Shown here: in pieces, positions 8,233 through 16,746 of the stretch
How the letters are laid out: each line of letters opens with the position of its first letter
Position numbering within the stretch: the first letter of the stretch is position 1
Assembly: GCA_963715815.1 (NCBI GenBank)
Contig: OY970278.1
Location: 2,170,001-2,234,000, forward strand
DNA from: JAFAMS01 sp963715815
GTDB lineage: Bacteria; Vulcanimicrobiota; Vulcanimicrobiia; Vulcanimicrobiales; Vulcanimicrobiaceae
Length of the DNA stretch: 64,000 nt
Direction of reading: 5' to 3'
Program-made: the position numbers and the translations under genes
Notes under the pieces: generated by a model
The model's input: only the letters and a program-made list of their open reading frames with translations
Databases searched by the model: none
What the model was told of the DNA's origin: nothing

Positions 8233-9087
8233 ATGGCGATCGATACGAAGAAGGCCGAACCGACACCCTTTGGCCGCGAGCACCACGAACGTAACGGCAA
8301 GCGCGTCGTTCACTACACAAAGGACGGGCACATCGGAATCATCACGATGGATGACCCGCCCGCGAACACATACACGCACGAGATGATGCGCCAGCTCGAT
8401 GAAGCAATTCTCGACGCGCGTTTCGACGACGGCGTCGAAGTCATCGTCATCACCGGGAAAGGCGAGCGCTTCTTCTCCGCCGGCGCAAACGTCGGAATGT
8501 TGAACGCGGTCACGCCGCAGTTCAAATACTACTTCTGCCTGCACGCCAATGAGACGCTGGCGCGTCTCGAGCAGACGCCGAAGCTCGTAATCGCGGCGCT
8601 GAACGGACACACCGTCGGCGGCGGGCTCGAGATCGCAATGGCCTGCGACATTCGAATTGCGCGCCGCGACGGCGGAAAGGTCGGGCTGCCGGAAGTGGGG
8701 CTCGGCGTGCTCCCCGGAACCGGCGGAACTCAGCGGCTCGCGCGCTTGATCGGAAAAGCTAAGGCGATCGAGCTGATCGCGACCGGCCGTACATTCAGCT
8801 TCGAGCTAGCCGAGGAAATGGGCATCGTCAACGAGATTTATGAGGGCGATGCAGCTTCGTTCGCAGAGCAGATCCTCACGTACGCGCGCCAATTCTGCTC
8901 GCCCAACAAGGCGCCCATGGCGGTCGGTCTCGTGAAACGCAGCATCCAGACTGGGGCTGAGATTCCACTCGGAGATGCGCTCGCGCTCGAACGCGAGCTG
9001 CAATCGATACTTTTCCGCAGCCACGATGCGCATGAAGGCATCGCGGCATTCACCGAACAGCGCGTCGCCCGCTTCGAAAACCGCTAA
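8233..9087 (+). CDS. Enoyl-CoA hydratase/isomerase family protein
   Basis: Crotonase-fold enzyme of 284 residues. The oxyanion-hole segments SAGANVGML near residue 76 and NGHTVGGGLEIAMACD near residue 122 and the glutamate-bearing PEVGLGVLPGTGGTQ near residue 154 match hydratases that use Glu catalysis. The first 30 residues are an extension before the crotonase core. It starts two bases after the oxygenase stop, so it likely acts on the product of that enzyme, as a PaaF/PaaG- or BoxC-like ring isomerase, ring-opening lyase or beta-oxidation hydratase. True BoxC is about twice this length, so BoxC itself is unlikely. Confidence 0.9.
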   Translation: MAIDTKKAEPTPFGREHHERNGKRVVHYTKDGHIGIITMDDPPANTYTHEMMRQLDEAILDARFDDGVEVIVITGKGERFFSAGANVGMLNAVTPQFKYYFCLHANETLARLEQTPKLVIAALNGHTVGGGLEIAMACDIRIARRDGGKVGLPEVGLGVLPGTGGTQRLARLIGKAKAIELIATGRTFSFELAEEMGIVNEIYEGDAASFAEQILTYARQFCSPNKAPMAVGLVKRSIQTGAEIPLGDALALERELQSILFRSHDAHEGIAAFTEQRVARFENR

Positions 9088-9090
9088 CCC

Positions 9091-10563
9091 ATGCGCGCGG
9101 CCGACCACCTCCCCGAGCGCTTCAACGCGGCTCAGTATTTCGTCAGCCGCAACGTTGCACTCGGGCGCGGTGATTCGCCCGCGCTGATCACGGATCAAGT
9201 CAGCATCACGTATCGCGAGCTCGATCGCGCAGTTCGCGGTTTTGCCGGCAGCTTGATAGAGCGGGGCTTGCGCAGCAGTGAGCGCGTCGCCATCTTCTTA
9301 CCGGATTCTCCCGCGTGGTCGATTGCATTTTGGGGGACGATCGCGGCCGGCGGCGTCGCCGTCCCGCTCAACACCGCGCTGCGAGAGTCTGAGCGCGAGA
9401 TGATTCTAGCGGATTGCTCACCCTTCGCGGTCCTCGACGATCCGTCGAAGGTGATTCGCGACGCAAAGCACGCACCGGCGGAGTATGCGTCAACGCACCG
9501 CGACGGCTTCTGCTTCTTCTTATATTCGAGCGGAACGACGGGCGAACCGAAAGGCGTCGTTCATCTGCAGCACGACATGTGGGTCTGCGCGCGGACGTAC
9601 GGCGAGCAAGTGCTCTGCACGCGCACGTCTGACCGCGCCTTCAGCGTCGCTAAGCTTTTCTTCGCATACGGCCTCGGAAACGCGCAATACTATCCGATGG
9701 ACGTCGGCGCGGCCGCGATTCTTTATCCCGAGCGCCCAACACCGCAGGCCGTCTTCGATCAGGTCCGCCGTCACAAGCCGACGCTATTTTTTGCCGTTCC
9801 GACTGCGTACGCACAAATGCTTGCCGCAATGGACGAAGGCGTCAAGGCTGATTTCTCGAGCGTTCGCGTGTGCATCAGCGCGGGGGAATCACTTCCACCG
9901 GCTCTCTTCAATCGCTGGAAAGCGCAAACAGGCCTCGATATCTGCGACGGCATCGGCACGACCGAGATCACCCACATGTTCATGGCGAACATTCCGGGAG
10001 ATGCGACACCCGGCGCAAGCGGGCGCGCCGTCCCGGGCTACGACGTCCGTATCGTCGACGAAAACGGGGCCGATTGTGCCGACGACGAGATCGGCGATCT
10101 GCTCGTCCGCGGTGACTCGACGATGGCGTTCTACTGGAACAAACACGAACGCACCAAAGCAACGCTGCTGGGCGAATGGATTCGAACCGGTGATAAATAC
10201 CGGCGGGACAGCCAGGGCATCTACTGGCACGCCGGCCGCAGCGACGACATGCTCAAGGTCAGCGGGATGTGGGTCTCACCGGTCGAGGTCGAAAACGTCA
10301 TCGCGGAACACGATGCAATCCTCGAGTGCGCTGTCGTCGGACGCGAAGACGATGACGGGCTCGTCAAGCCTCACGCATACGTCGTGCTCCGCGCCGCAAA
10401 TCTTGCGACCGATGATCTTGAAACCAATCTGCAGAGCTTCGTGAAAGAACGTTTGACGCCGCACAAATACCCGCGCTGGGTAACCGTCGTCAACGCGCTG
10501 CCGAAAACCGCGACCGGTAAGACACAGCGCTTCGTCCTTCGCGAAACAAAAGCCGAGGTTTGA
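9091..10563 (+). CDS. Benzoate-CoA ligase family acyl-CoA synthetase
   Basis: ANL-superfamily ligase of 490 residues, the length of benzoate-CoA ligases, activating an aromatic acid to its CoA ester with ATP. Core motifs: P-loop FLYSSGTTGEPKG near residue 144, the A5 region DGIGTTEITHMF near residue 287, hinge and A8 region WIRTGDKYRRD near residue 363, and the catalytic lysine in PKTATGKTQR near residue 472. The family-typical N-terminal NAAQYF...NVALGRGD is present. It follows the hydratase by three bases and its stop overlaps the TTG start of the CoA-transferase gene. Benzoate is the best guess; hydroxylated benzoates or phenylacetate are possible. Confidence 0.9.
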   Translation: MRAADHLPERFNAAQYFVSRNVALGRGDSPALITDQVSITYRELDRAVRGFAGSLIERGLRSSERVAIFLPDSPAWSIAFWGTIAAGGVAVPLNTALRESEREMILADCSPFAVLDDPSKVIRDAKHAPAEYASTHRDGFCFFLYSSGTTGEPKGVVHLQHDMWVCARTYGEQVLCTRTSDRAFSVAKLFFAYGLGNAQYYPMDVGAAAILYPERPTPQAVFDQVRRHKPTLFFAVPTAYAQMLAAMDEGVKADFSSVRVCISAGESLPPALFNRWKAQTGLDICDGIGTTEITHMFMANIPGDATPGASGRAVPGYDVRIVDENGADCADDEIGDLLVRGDSTMAFYWNKHERTKATLLGEWIRTGDKYRRDSQGIYWHAGRSDDMLKVSGMWVSPVEVENVIAEHDAILECAVVGREDDDGLVKPHAYVVLRAANLATDDLETNLQSFVKERLTPHKYPRWVTVVNALPKTATGKTQRFVLRETKAEV

Positions 10564-11408
10564 GCAAGCTCACCACCACGGCCGATGCGATCGCCCGTTT
10601 GGTGCGCGACGGTGACCGCGTCAGCGCTGCCTGCGGGCTCGAAGCGCGCATTCCGTTTTCAGCCGGCCATGAGATGATCCGTCAAAGCAAACGCGATTTA
10701 ACGCTCGTCGGACCGATCAGCGACATGCTCTACGATCAGCTGATCGGTGCGGGCTGCGTTCGCGCCCTCGAGGTTGCGTGGGTCGGCAACGTTGGTGCAG
10801 GTCTCGGACACAATTTCCGGCGAGCGGCCGAAGCGAATCCACCGCGGATCACGATCACCGACTATACGAATCTCACCTACGCGATCGGTTTGCGAGCCGC
10901 AGCCGAAGGCGTCCCGTTTGGCGTTACGCATTCACTTTTCGGCACCGACATCGCCTCGCAACACGAGGCGTTCCACGAGATCGAGGATCCCTTTGGTGGC
11001 GAGCATGTCTTCGCAGTCCGCGCCATAAAAGTCGACGTCGCAATTGTCGTCGTGCAGCGTGCCGACGCGAGCGGGAACGCTCATGTCTGGGGCAACCTCG
11101 GCACGACCATCGAGAGCGCCCGCGCTGCCGAGCGCGTGATCTTACTGACCGAAGAGTTGGTTGAGCCTGAAGTGATTCGACGCGAACCCAATCGCACGCT
11201 GATCCCGGGATTGCTCGTCGACGCAGTGGTCGTCGAACCGGGCGCCGCACATCCCTCGCCGGTAGAAGGCTGCCGCGAGCGCGACCATGCGACGTTCGAA
11301 AGCTATCATCGCGCAACGCGTACGCCCGAAGGCTTCGATACATGGCGTCGCGAGTGGATCGAGAACATCGACGATCGCGCCGCCTATATGAAGAAACTGC
11401 GCGCATGA
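10560..11408 (+). CDS. CoA-transferase family subunit A (IpdA-like)
   Basis: A 282-residue family I CoA-transferase alpha subunit. It has the signatures RIPFSAGHEMIRQSKRDLTLVGPIS near residues 28-52 and GNAHVWGNLG near residue 175. Proteins with this IPFSAGHE region occur in aromatic and steroid ring-degradation operons, where IpdAB acts as a ring-opening hydrolase rather than a transferase. TTG start overlapping the ligase stop (TTGA), and its own end overlaps subunit B (ATGA at 11405). It probably opens or releases a cyclic or dicarboxyl CoA intermediate; whether as transferase or hydrolase cannot be told from sequence alone. Confidence 0.87.
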   Translation: MSKLTTTADAIARLVRDGDRVSAACGLEARIPFSAGHEMIRQSKRDLTLVGPISDMLYDQLIGAGCVRALEVAWVGNVGAGLGHNFRRAAEANPPRITITDYTNLTYAIGLRAAAEGVPFGVTHSLFGTDIASQHEAFHEIEDPFGGEHVFAVRAIKVDVAIVVVQRADASGNAHVWGNLGTTIESARAAERVILLTEELVEPEVIRREPNRTLIPGLLVDAVVVEPGAAHPSPVEGCRERDHATFESYHRATRTPEGFDTWRREWIENIDDRAAYMKKLRA

Positions 11409-12097
11409 ATGCGCGTACTCTGATGGTCGTCGCCGCGGCACGGCGGATTCAAGATCACGACGTCGTCTTCGCAGGGATGCGTCTTCCATTGATCGGCTTC
11501 GCGGTTGCAAAATCGACGCATGCACCCAGCGCCGTCGGCCTGTTCGAAAATGGTTTGATCCGCGAAGTTCCGGCACGCGGAATGGTCGTTACGATGGGCG
11601 ATGGACCAAATCAGCACGCTGCTACTTCCGCGACGAGCTTGATCGACGTGATGGGTATGCTGCAGCGAGGCCGCGTCAACGTCGGATTTCTGGGTGGTGC
11701 CGAAGTCGACTCGCTTGGAAATCTCAACACGACAAAGGTAGGCGCAACGCGTCTTCCCGGCTCAGGTGGAGGCTCTGATATTGCGGCGCACGCCCAGCGC
11801 TGCGTTTTCATCATGGAGCACGAACGCCGCCGCTTTGTCGAGCGAGTCAGCTTCGTCACGTCGCGTCCCAAAGGCGCGGTTACGCTGATCACGACGCTCG
11901 GCGTGTTCGCACTGAATTCCGGGCCGCCACGTGTCGTTTCGTTGCATCCGGACGTCACGCGCGAGCGTGTCACTCGCGAAACCGGATTCGCGCTTGACTT
12001 CGGGGATAGCGCGGTGACGCCGGAACCGAGCGATGCCGAGCTGGAGGCGCTCCGGATGGCCGACCCCACGGGATTTTGGACGGGCGCCTCGCAATAA
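11405..12097 (+). CDS. CoA-transferase family subunit B (IpdB-like)
   Basis: The 230-residue beta partner of the preceding subunit. Recognisable segments: MVVTMGDGPNQHAATSATSLIDVMGMLQRG and the glycine-rich GSGGGSDIAAHAQRC near residue 118. The SENG/GGxGG active-site glutamate of classical transferases is replaced around LFENGLIREV (glutamate near residue 42), consistent with this subfamily. The start is ATG 11405 overlapping the TGA of subunit A; longer in-frame starts from 11342 lie inside subunit A and are not needed. Confidence 0.87.
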   Translation: MNARTLMVVAAARRIQDHDVVFAGMRLPLIGFAVAKSTHAPSAVGLFENGLIREVPARGMVVTMGDGPNQHAATSATSLIDVMGMLQRGRVNVGFLGGAEVDSLGNLNTTKVGATRLPGSGGGSDIAAHAQRCVFIMEHERRRFVERVSFVTSRPKGAVTLITTLGVFALNSGPPRVVSLHPDVTRERVTRETGFALDFGDSAVTPEPSDAELEALRMADPTGFWTGASQ

Positions 12098-12105
12098 ACG
12101 CCGCT

Positions 12106-12894
12106 GTGAAACTCTTGGAGGGGAAGACTGCGCTCGTCACCGGCGTCGCAAACCGGTGGTCGATCGCAACCGGCATTGCGCGCGCGTTGCACGAGCACGG
12201 CGCACGCTTGTCCTTCATCTATCAAGGCGAGCGGGTCGAGGACGAAGTCCGCAAGCTCGCGGCCGAACTCGGCGGTGGCCCGTGCTGGCCGTGCGACGTC
12301 ACGTCCGACGATGACGTACGGCGTCTGGCTGCCGATGTTGCACGCGAGCTCGGCGGGCTCGATACACTTGTCCATTCGATCGCGTTCGTCAACAAAGAAG
12401 ACCTTGCCGGAAAAGTCTACGACACGTCGCGTTCGGGCTTCTCCTTAGCGCTCGACATCTCGTCGTATTCGCTGATCGCTCTCGTCGGCGGGCTCCGCAC
12501 GACGCTGCACGATAACGCCAGCGTGATGGCGCTGACGTACTACGGTTCGACGTCGATCGTCCCGAATTACAACATCGCGGGGATCGCGAAAGCCGCGCTC
12601 GAGTCGATCGTCCGATATCTTGCCTACGATTTGGGTGACCGCGGAATTCGTGTCAACGCGATCTCGGCCGGACCGATCAAGACCGCGAGCTCGCGGCAAG
12701 TCAAAGGCTTCTCATCGATGCTCGATGCGGTCGGCGCCGCTGCGCCGCTGCATCGAAACGTCACCGCGCAAGACGTCGGCAATACAGCCGTCTATCTCGC
12801 GAGCGATCTCTCGAGGGCCGTAACCGCGGACATTCACTTCGTCGACGCAGGCTACCACGCGATGGGGATGACCTTCGAGCAGAAATCGTCTTGA
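12106..12894 (+). CDS. FabI-like enoyl-acyl carrier protein/CoA reductase
   Basis: Atypical short-chain dehydrogenase of the FabI class, 262 residues from GTG 12106. It begins LLEGKTALVTGVANRWSIATGIA, the FabI nucleotide loop, and has LVHSIAF near residue 88, the catalytic Y-x6-K family pattern at YYGSTSIVPNYNIAGIAKAALE (Tyr near 156, Lys near 163) and ISAGPIKT near residue 187. A start at TTG 12076 would overlap the CoA-transferase gene and has no family support. Placed in an aryl-CoA operon, it may serve fatty-acid synthesis or reduce an unsaturated CoA intermediate of ring degradation; both are open. Its stop overlaps the small epsilon-like gene. Confidence 0.85.
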   Translation: MKLLEGKTALVTGVANRWSIATGIARALHEHGARLSFIYQGERVEDEVRKLAAELGGGPCWPCDVTSDDDVRRLAADVARELGGLDTLVHSIAFVNKEDLAGKVYDTSRSGFSLALDISSYSLIALVGGLRTTLHDNASVMALTYYGSTSIVPNYNIAGIAKAALESIVRYLAYDLGDRGIRVNAISAGPIKTASSRQVKGFSSMLDAVGAAAPLHRNVTAQDVGNTAVYLASDLSRAVTADIHFVDAGYHAMGMTFEQKSS

Positions 12895-13055
12895 GCGATC
12901 TCGAGATCACGCCGACGCCGAGCGACGACGAAGCCGCGGCAATCGCGATTGTGCTGCGCGAGTTCGAAGAACCGCCCGTGACTCCCGTCGCAGAGTCGCG
13001 ATGGAAAATGAGCGGCCGGCAATACGATGAAGATTACGAAGCTATTAGTAGCTAA
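12891..13055 (+). CDS. Small acyl-CoA carboxylase epsilon-like protein (54 residues)
   Basis: A short gene hidden between fabI and the carboxylase alpha subunit. TTG 12891 overlaps the fabI stop (TTGA) and the TAA at 13053-13055 lies 29 bases inside the alpha-subunit gene. The translation has LEITPTPSDDEAAAIAIVL near residues 4-22, then a proline-rich linker and SRWKMSGRQ near residues 36-44. This mirrors actinobacterial acyl-CoA carboxylase epsilon subunits: a beta strand, P-T-x-x-E, an alanine-rich helix ending AVL, then a conserved tryptophan. Those proteins tie alpha and beta subunits together. Assignment is by pattern only, but position, coupling and composition support it. The overlap with two flanking genes constrains its sequence. 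Confidence 0.62.
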   Translation: MSDLEITPTPSDDEAAAIAIVLREFEEPPVTPVAESRWKMSGRQYDEDYEAISS

Positions 13056-14769
13056 TCGCGGCGAGATCGCGCTGCGCGTCATGCGCACCGCGAAGGAAAT
13101 GGGGATCGCAACGGTCGCCGTATACAGCGACCCCGATCGCGATGCGTTGCACGTTCGATACGCAGACGAGGCCTTTGCGCTGGGCGGCTCGTCACCGTCG
13201 CAGAGCTATCTGAATGCTGAGAAGATTCTCGATATCGCGAAACGCGCCGGAGCCGATGCGCTGCATCCGGGTTACGGGTTCTTCGCCGAAAACGCGAACT
13301 TCGCGCGCAGCGTCATCGCGGCAGGCCTGGTGTGGGTTGGTCCACATCCGGATGCAATCGACGCGATGGGCGACAAATTGCGTGCGCGTGCGGCGATGGT
13401 CAAGGCCGGCGTCCCGGTCGTTCCCGGAAAGCTCAAGCCGATCGAGGATCTCGAGGACGCCAAGCGTGCCGCTAAAGAGTTTGGCTTACCGCTGGCTCTC
13501 AAAGCCGCAGCCGGCGGTGGAGGCAAAGGTCTGCGCGTCGCTCGCAACGAGGACGAGATCGAATCCGCACTGACGGTCGCAAAACGCGAAGCCGAAGCAT
13601 ACTTTAAGGACTCGACGATCTATGCCGAGCGCTATCTCGACAATCCCAAGCACGTCGAGCTGCAAGTCTTGGCAGACAAGCACGGCAACGTCGTCCACGT
13701 GGGCGAACGCGACTGCTCGCTGCAGCGTCGGCACCAAAAAATTTTGGAAGAGACGCCGGCCGCCATCAGCGAAAAGGTGCGCCGCGGGATGCGCGAGGCA
13801 GGCCTGCGCGCCGCAAAAGCGATCGGTTATGATAGCGCGGGGACGATCGAATGTCTCGTGACCGGCGACGAGTTCTTCTTCCTCGAGATGAACACACGCA
13901 TTCAGGTCGAGCATACAGTCAGCGAGATGATCTCCGGACTCGACCTGGTACGCGAGCAAATACGGGTTGCAGCCGGCGAGAAGCTCGGCTACAAACAAGA
14001 CGCAATCGAGCTGCGCGGTCACTCGATCGAAGTCCGCGTCAACGCCGAAGATCCCGCCAACAATTTTGCCCCTGCACCTGGAACAATCGCGCGCTACCGT
14101 GAACCGGGCGGACCCGGCATTCGCGTCGACTCCGCCGCCTTCAGCGGCATGACGATCACGCCCGACTACGACTCGCTGATTGCGAAGCTGATCGTCTGGG
14201 CGCCGACGCGTGAGACGGCACTCGCACGCATGCGCCGTGCGCTCGATGAGTTCATCGTCGAAGGCGTCGCGACGACGATTCCGCTTTTACGCGCGCTCGT
14301 CGACGCACCGCCGGTTCAAGATGCAACCTACGGAACCGCGACGCTCGAACCGTTTGCCGCCTCGCTAAAACTCGATGCGGCCGAACCCGCATCAGCGAGT
14401 AAGGCGCAGTCAAACGAAGATTCCGTCGTGCACATCGAGGTTAACGGCAAGCTGTTTCGCGTACGGATGTTGGACCAGCCGCAGGGTGGCGGCTCAGGGG
14501 CGTCCCGGCGGCGCCCACCAAAGCTCGAAAGCCGTAGCGGCAAAGCCGCTTCGAACGAGAACGCGGTTGTCGCGCCGATGCACGGCGTCGTGGTCGAGGT
14601 CAAGGTAAAGCCGAACGACCCGATCGAGCCGGGAACGCTGGTCGCGGTCGTCGAGGCGATGAAGATGATGAACGAGATCCGTTCGCCGCGTGCGGGGATC
14701 GTCGCCGAGGTCAAGGTCAGCGCGGGACAAACCGTCGAAACCGGCGCAGTTTTGGTAACCTTCAACTAA
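13027..14769 (+). CDS. pccA: Acetyl/propionyl-CoA carboxylase alpha subunit (biotin carboxylase plus biotin carrier)
   Basis: A 580-residue fusion. Residues 1-445 are biotin carboxylase: KLLVANRGEIALRVMRTAKE at the N-terminus, ATP-grasp loop AAAGGGGKGLR near residue 160, EMNTRIQVEHTVSEM near residue 287. Residues about 510-580 are the biotinyl domain with the biotinylated lysine in EAMKMMNEI near residue 545. Between them is a short BT-like region and a Gly/Ser/Arg linker whose DNA (14484-14550) carries small palindromes. It pairs with the carboxyltransferase at 4718 and probably the epsilon-like protein before it, to make methylmalonyl-CoA (or malonyl-CoA). The mutase follows after one base. 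Confidence 0.94.
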   Translation: MKITKLLVANRGEIALRVMRTAKEMGIATVAVYSDPDRDALHVRYADEAFALGGSSPSQSYLNAEKILDIAKRAGADALHPGYGFFAENANFARSVIAAGLVWVGPHPDAIDAMGDKLRARAAMVKAGVPVVPGKLKPIEDLEDAKRAAKEFGLPLALKAAAGGGGKGLRVARNEDEIESALTVAKREAEAYFKDSTIYAERYLDNPKHVELQVLADKHGNVVHVGERDCSLQRRHQKILEETPAAISEKVRRGMREAGLRAAKAIGYDSAGTIECLVTGDEFFFLEMNTRIQVEHTVSEMISGLDLVREQIRVAAGEKLGYKQDAIELRGHSIEVRVNAEDPANNFAPAPGTIARYREPGGPGIRVDSAAFSGMTITPDYDSLIAKLIVWAPTRETALARMRRALDEFIVEGVATTIPLLRALVDAPPVQDATYGTATLEPFAASLKLDAAEPASASKAQSNEDSVVHIEVNGKLFRVRMLDQPQGGGSGASRRRPPKLESRSGKAASNENAVVAPMHGVVVEVKVKPNDPIEPGTLVAVVEAMKMMNEIRSPRAGIVAEVKVSAGQTVETGAVLVTFN

Positions 14770-14770
14770 C

Positions 14771-16345
14771 ATGGCACGCGAATCCAACGCGAGCGGCATC
14801 CCCCTCGAGCCGGTCTACGACGCAAGCGACGCGCCCCCCGAAGCGGCGGCGCCCGGAACGTTTCCGTTCACACGCGGCATCCGCTCCGACATGTACCGCG
14901 GCCGTTTGTGGACGATGCGGCAATACGCAGGCTTCGGCACGGCTGCGGAATCGAACGCGCGCTACCGCTATCTGCTCTCGCAAGGAACTACCGGACTTTC
15001 CGTAGCGTTCGATCTTCCGACGCAGCTCGGCTACGATTCGGACGCACCGGAAGCGCGTGGCGAGGTCGGCAAAGTCGGCGTCGCGATCGACGCGGTCGCG
15101 GACACGGAACGCCTCTTCGCCGAGATCCCGCTCGAGGGAGTTACGGTCTCGATGACAATCAATGCTCCGGCTTCGATCATCTTGGCGACGTATCTCGTTG
15201 TCGCGCGACGGCGCGGAATTCCGTTCGCAAAGCTCGGCGGCACCGTACAAAACGACGTTCTCAAAGAGTACGCGGCGCGTGGAACTTACATGTTTCCACC
15301 ACGCCCCTCGATGCGACTCGTCACCGACGTGATGGCATACTGCGCTCGCGAAGTTCCACAGTGGAACACAATCTCGATCTCGGGCTATCACATCCGCGAG
15401 GCCGGCTCGACCGCGGTCGAAGAGGTGGCGTTCACGCTTGCGAATGCGAAAGCGTATCTGCGCGCCGCGCTCGAGAGCGGCCTGAGCGTCGAAGACGTCG
15501 CGCCGCGCATCTCGTTTTTCTGGAACGCGCACAACGACTTCTTCGAAGAGATCGCGAAATTCCGGGCTGCGCGAGCGTTGTGGGCGACGATCGTGCGCGA
15601 CGGGTTCGGTTCGAACGACCCGCGCTCGCAGATGTTGCGCTTTCACACGCAAACCGGCGGCTCGACGCTCACCGCGCAGGAACCCGAAAACAACATCGTT
15701 CGGGTTACGATACAGGCGCTGGCAGCCGTCCTGGGTGGGACCCAGTCGCTGCACACGAATGCCAAAGACGAAGCCATGGCGCTGCCGACCGAAGAGTCGG
15801 TTCGAACGGCGCTGCGCACGCAGCAGATCATCGCCTTCGAAAGTGGGGTGGCAGACGTCGTCGATCCGATTGCCGGCTCGTATTACGTGGAAGCATTAAC
15901 GAGTGAGATCGTCGAGCGAGCCAGGGAGCTCATTGCGGAGGTCGATCGTGAAGGCGGCAGCGTGAGCGCGATCGAGAGCGGCTGGATGCAAGGCCGCATC
16001 GCCGAATCGGCGTATCGCGCGCAACTTGCGATCGAAGACGGCAAGCAAATCGTCGTCGGCGTCAACGCGTTTACCGATTCAACCGATGGCGTGCCCGTCC
16101 GCTTGCACCGCGTCGACGAGTCGCTCGAACGCGATCAAGTCGAGAACGTTCGGCGTTATCGCGCCGAGCGCGACCAAAGCCGTGTCGATTTACGTCTCAA
16201 AGACATTCGTGCGGCTGCGCAAGGAACTGCGAATTTAATGCCGGCCTTTATCGAGGCGCTCGATGCCGGCGCGACGGTCGGGGAAATCTCGAGCGTCCTG
16301 CGTGGCATCTTTGGACGCCATGCAGCGGGTGAGGTCGTCGCGTGA
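14771..16345 (+). CDS. Methylmalonyl-CoA mutase large (catalytic) subunit
   Basis: A 524-residue TIM-barrel subunit converting methylmalonyl-CoA and succinyl-CoA. Family motifs: FPFTRGIRSDMYRGRLWTMRQYAGF near residues 32-56, TTGLSVAFDLPTQLGYDSD near residue 73, ISGYHIREAGS near residue 206 and RFHTQTGGSTLTAQEP near residue 289. The C-terminal cobalamin-binding domain (DxHxxG) is absent, as in the two-subunit type found in archaea and many bacteria, so a small B12 subunit must be encoded outside the window. Start ATG 14771 follows the carboxylase stop by one base; the stop overlaps the epimerase GTG. Confidence 0.94.
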   Translation: MARESNASGIPLEPVYDASDAPPEAAAPGTFPFTRGIRSDMYRGRLWTMRQYAGFGTAAESNARYRYLLSQGTTGLSVAFDLPTQLGYDSDAPEARGEVGKVGVAIDAVADTERLFAEIPLEGVTVSMTINAPASIILATYLVVARRRGIPFAKLGGTVQNDVLKEYAARGTYMFPPRPSMRLVTDVMAYCAREVPQWNTISISGYHIREAGSTAVEEVAFTLANAKAYLRAALESGLSVEDVAPRISFFWNAHNDFFEEIAKFRAARALWATIVRDGFGSNDPRSQMLRFHTQTGGSTLTAQEPENNIVRVTIQALAAVLGGTQSLHTNAKDEAMALPTEESVRTALRTQQIIAFESGVADVVDPIAGSYYVEALTSEIVERARELIAEVDREGGSVSAIESGWMQGRIAESAYRAQLAIEDGKQIVVGVNAFTDSTDGVPVRLHRVDESLERDQVENVRRYRAERDQSRVDLRLKDIRAAAQGTANLMPAFIEALDAGATVGEISSVLRGIFGRHAAGEVVA

Positions 16346-16746
16346 ATTCGTATCCAATCGACCACGTCGCTATTGTCGTCGACGACCTCGACGCGACATT
16401 AAAGCTTTACATCGACGTTTTGGGATTCGAACAAGTTTACCGGGAAATGATTGCGGATCAAGGTGTTGAAGCGGTTGGCTTGCGTGCGGGAGATGCAGTG
16501 ATCGAGCTGCTGCGTCCTCTGGACCCGAGCTCCGCGATCGCACGTTACCGAGGAGACGCGTCGACGAAGCTGCACCACACTGCGTATCGCGTTCCGGATC
16601 TACCGGCTGAATTGTCGCGCCTTCGCGGTGCCGGAATCCAGCTGATCGATCAGACGCCGCGCAAGGGCGCTCATGGAAATCTCATTGCTTTTCTGCATCC
16701 AAAATCGACCGGCGGAGTCTTAATCGAACTATGCCAGCGAATATAA
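16342..16746 (+). CDS. mce: Methylmalonyl-CoA epimerase
   Basis: A 134-residue vicinal-oxygen-chelate (glyoxalase-fold) enzyme that interconverts the two methylmalonyl-CoA stereoisomers. Metal ligands are apparent in IDHVAIVVDDL (His 7), KLHHTAYRV (His near 74) and VLIELCQ (Glu near 130). GTG start overlaps the mutase stop (GTGA), and its end overlaps the next gene by 16 bases. It completes the carboxylase-epimerase-mutase route from propionyl-CoA to succinyl-CoA. Confidence 0.93.
   Translation: MNSYPIDHVAIVVDDLDATLKLYIDVLGFEQVYREMIADQGVEAVGLRAGDAVIELLRPLDPSSAIARYRGDASTKLHHTAYRVPDLPAELSRLRGAGIQLIDQTPRKGAHGNLIAFLHPKSTGGVLIELCQRI

Noticed and set aside
14762..15754. 330-residue reverse-strand frame
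   Set aside because: Antisense to methylmalonyl-CoA mutase; low-complexity Arg-rich translation typical of shadow frames in GC-rich DNA.
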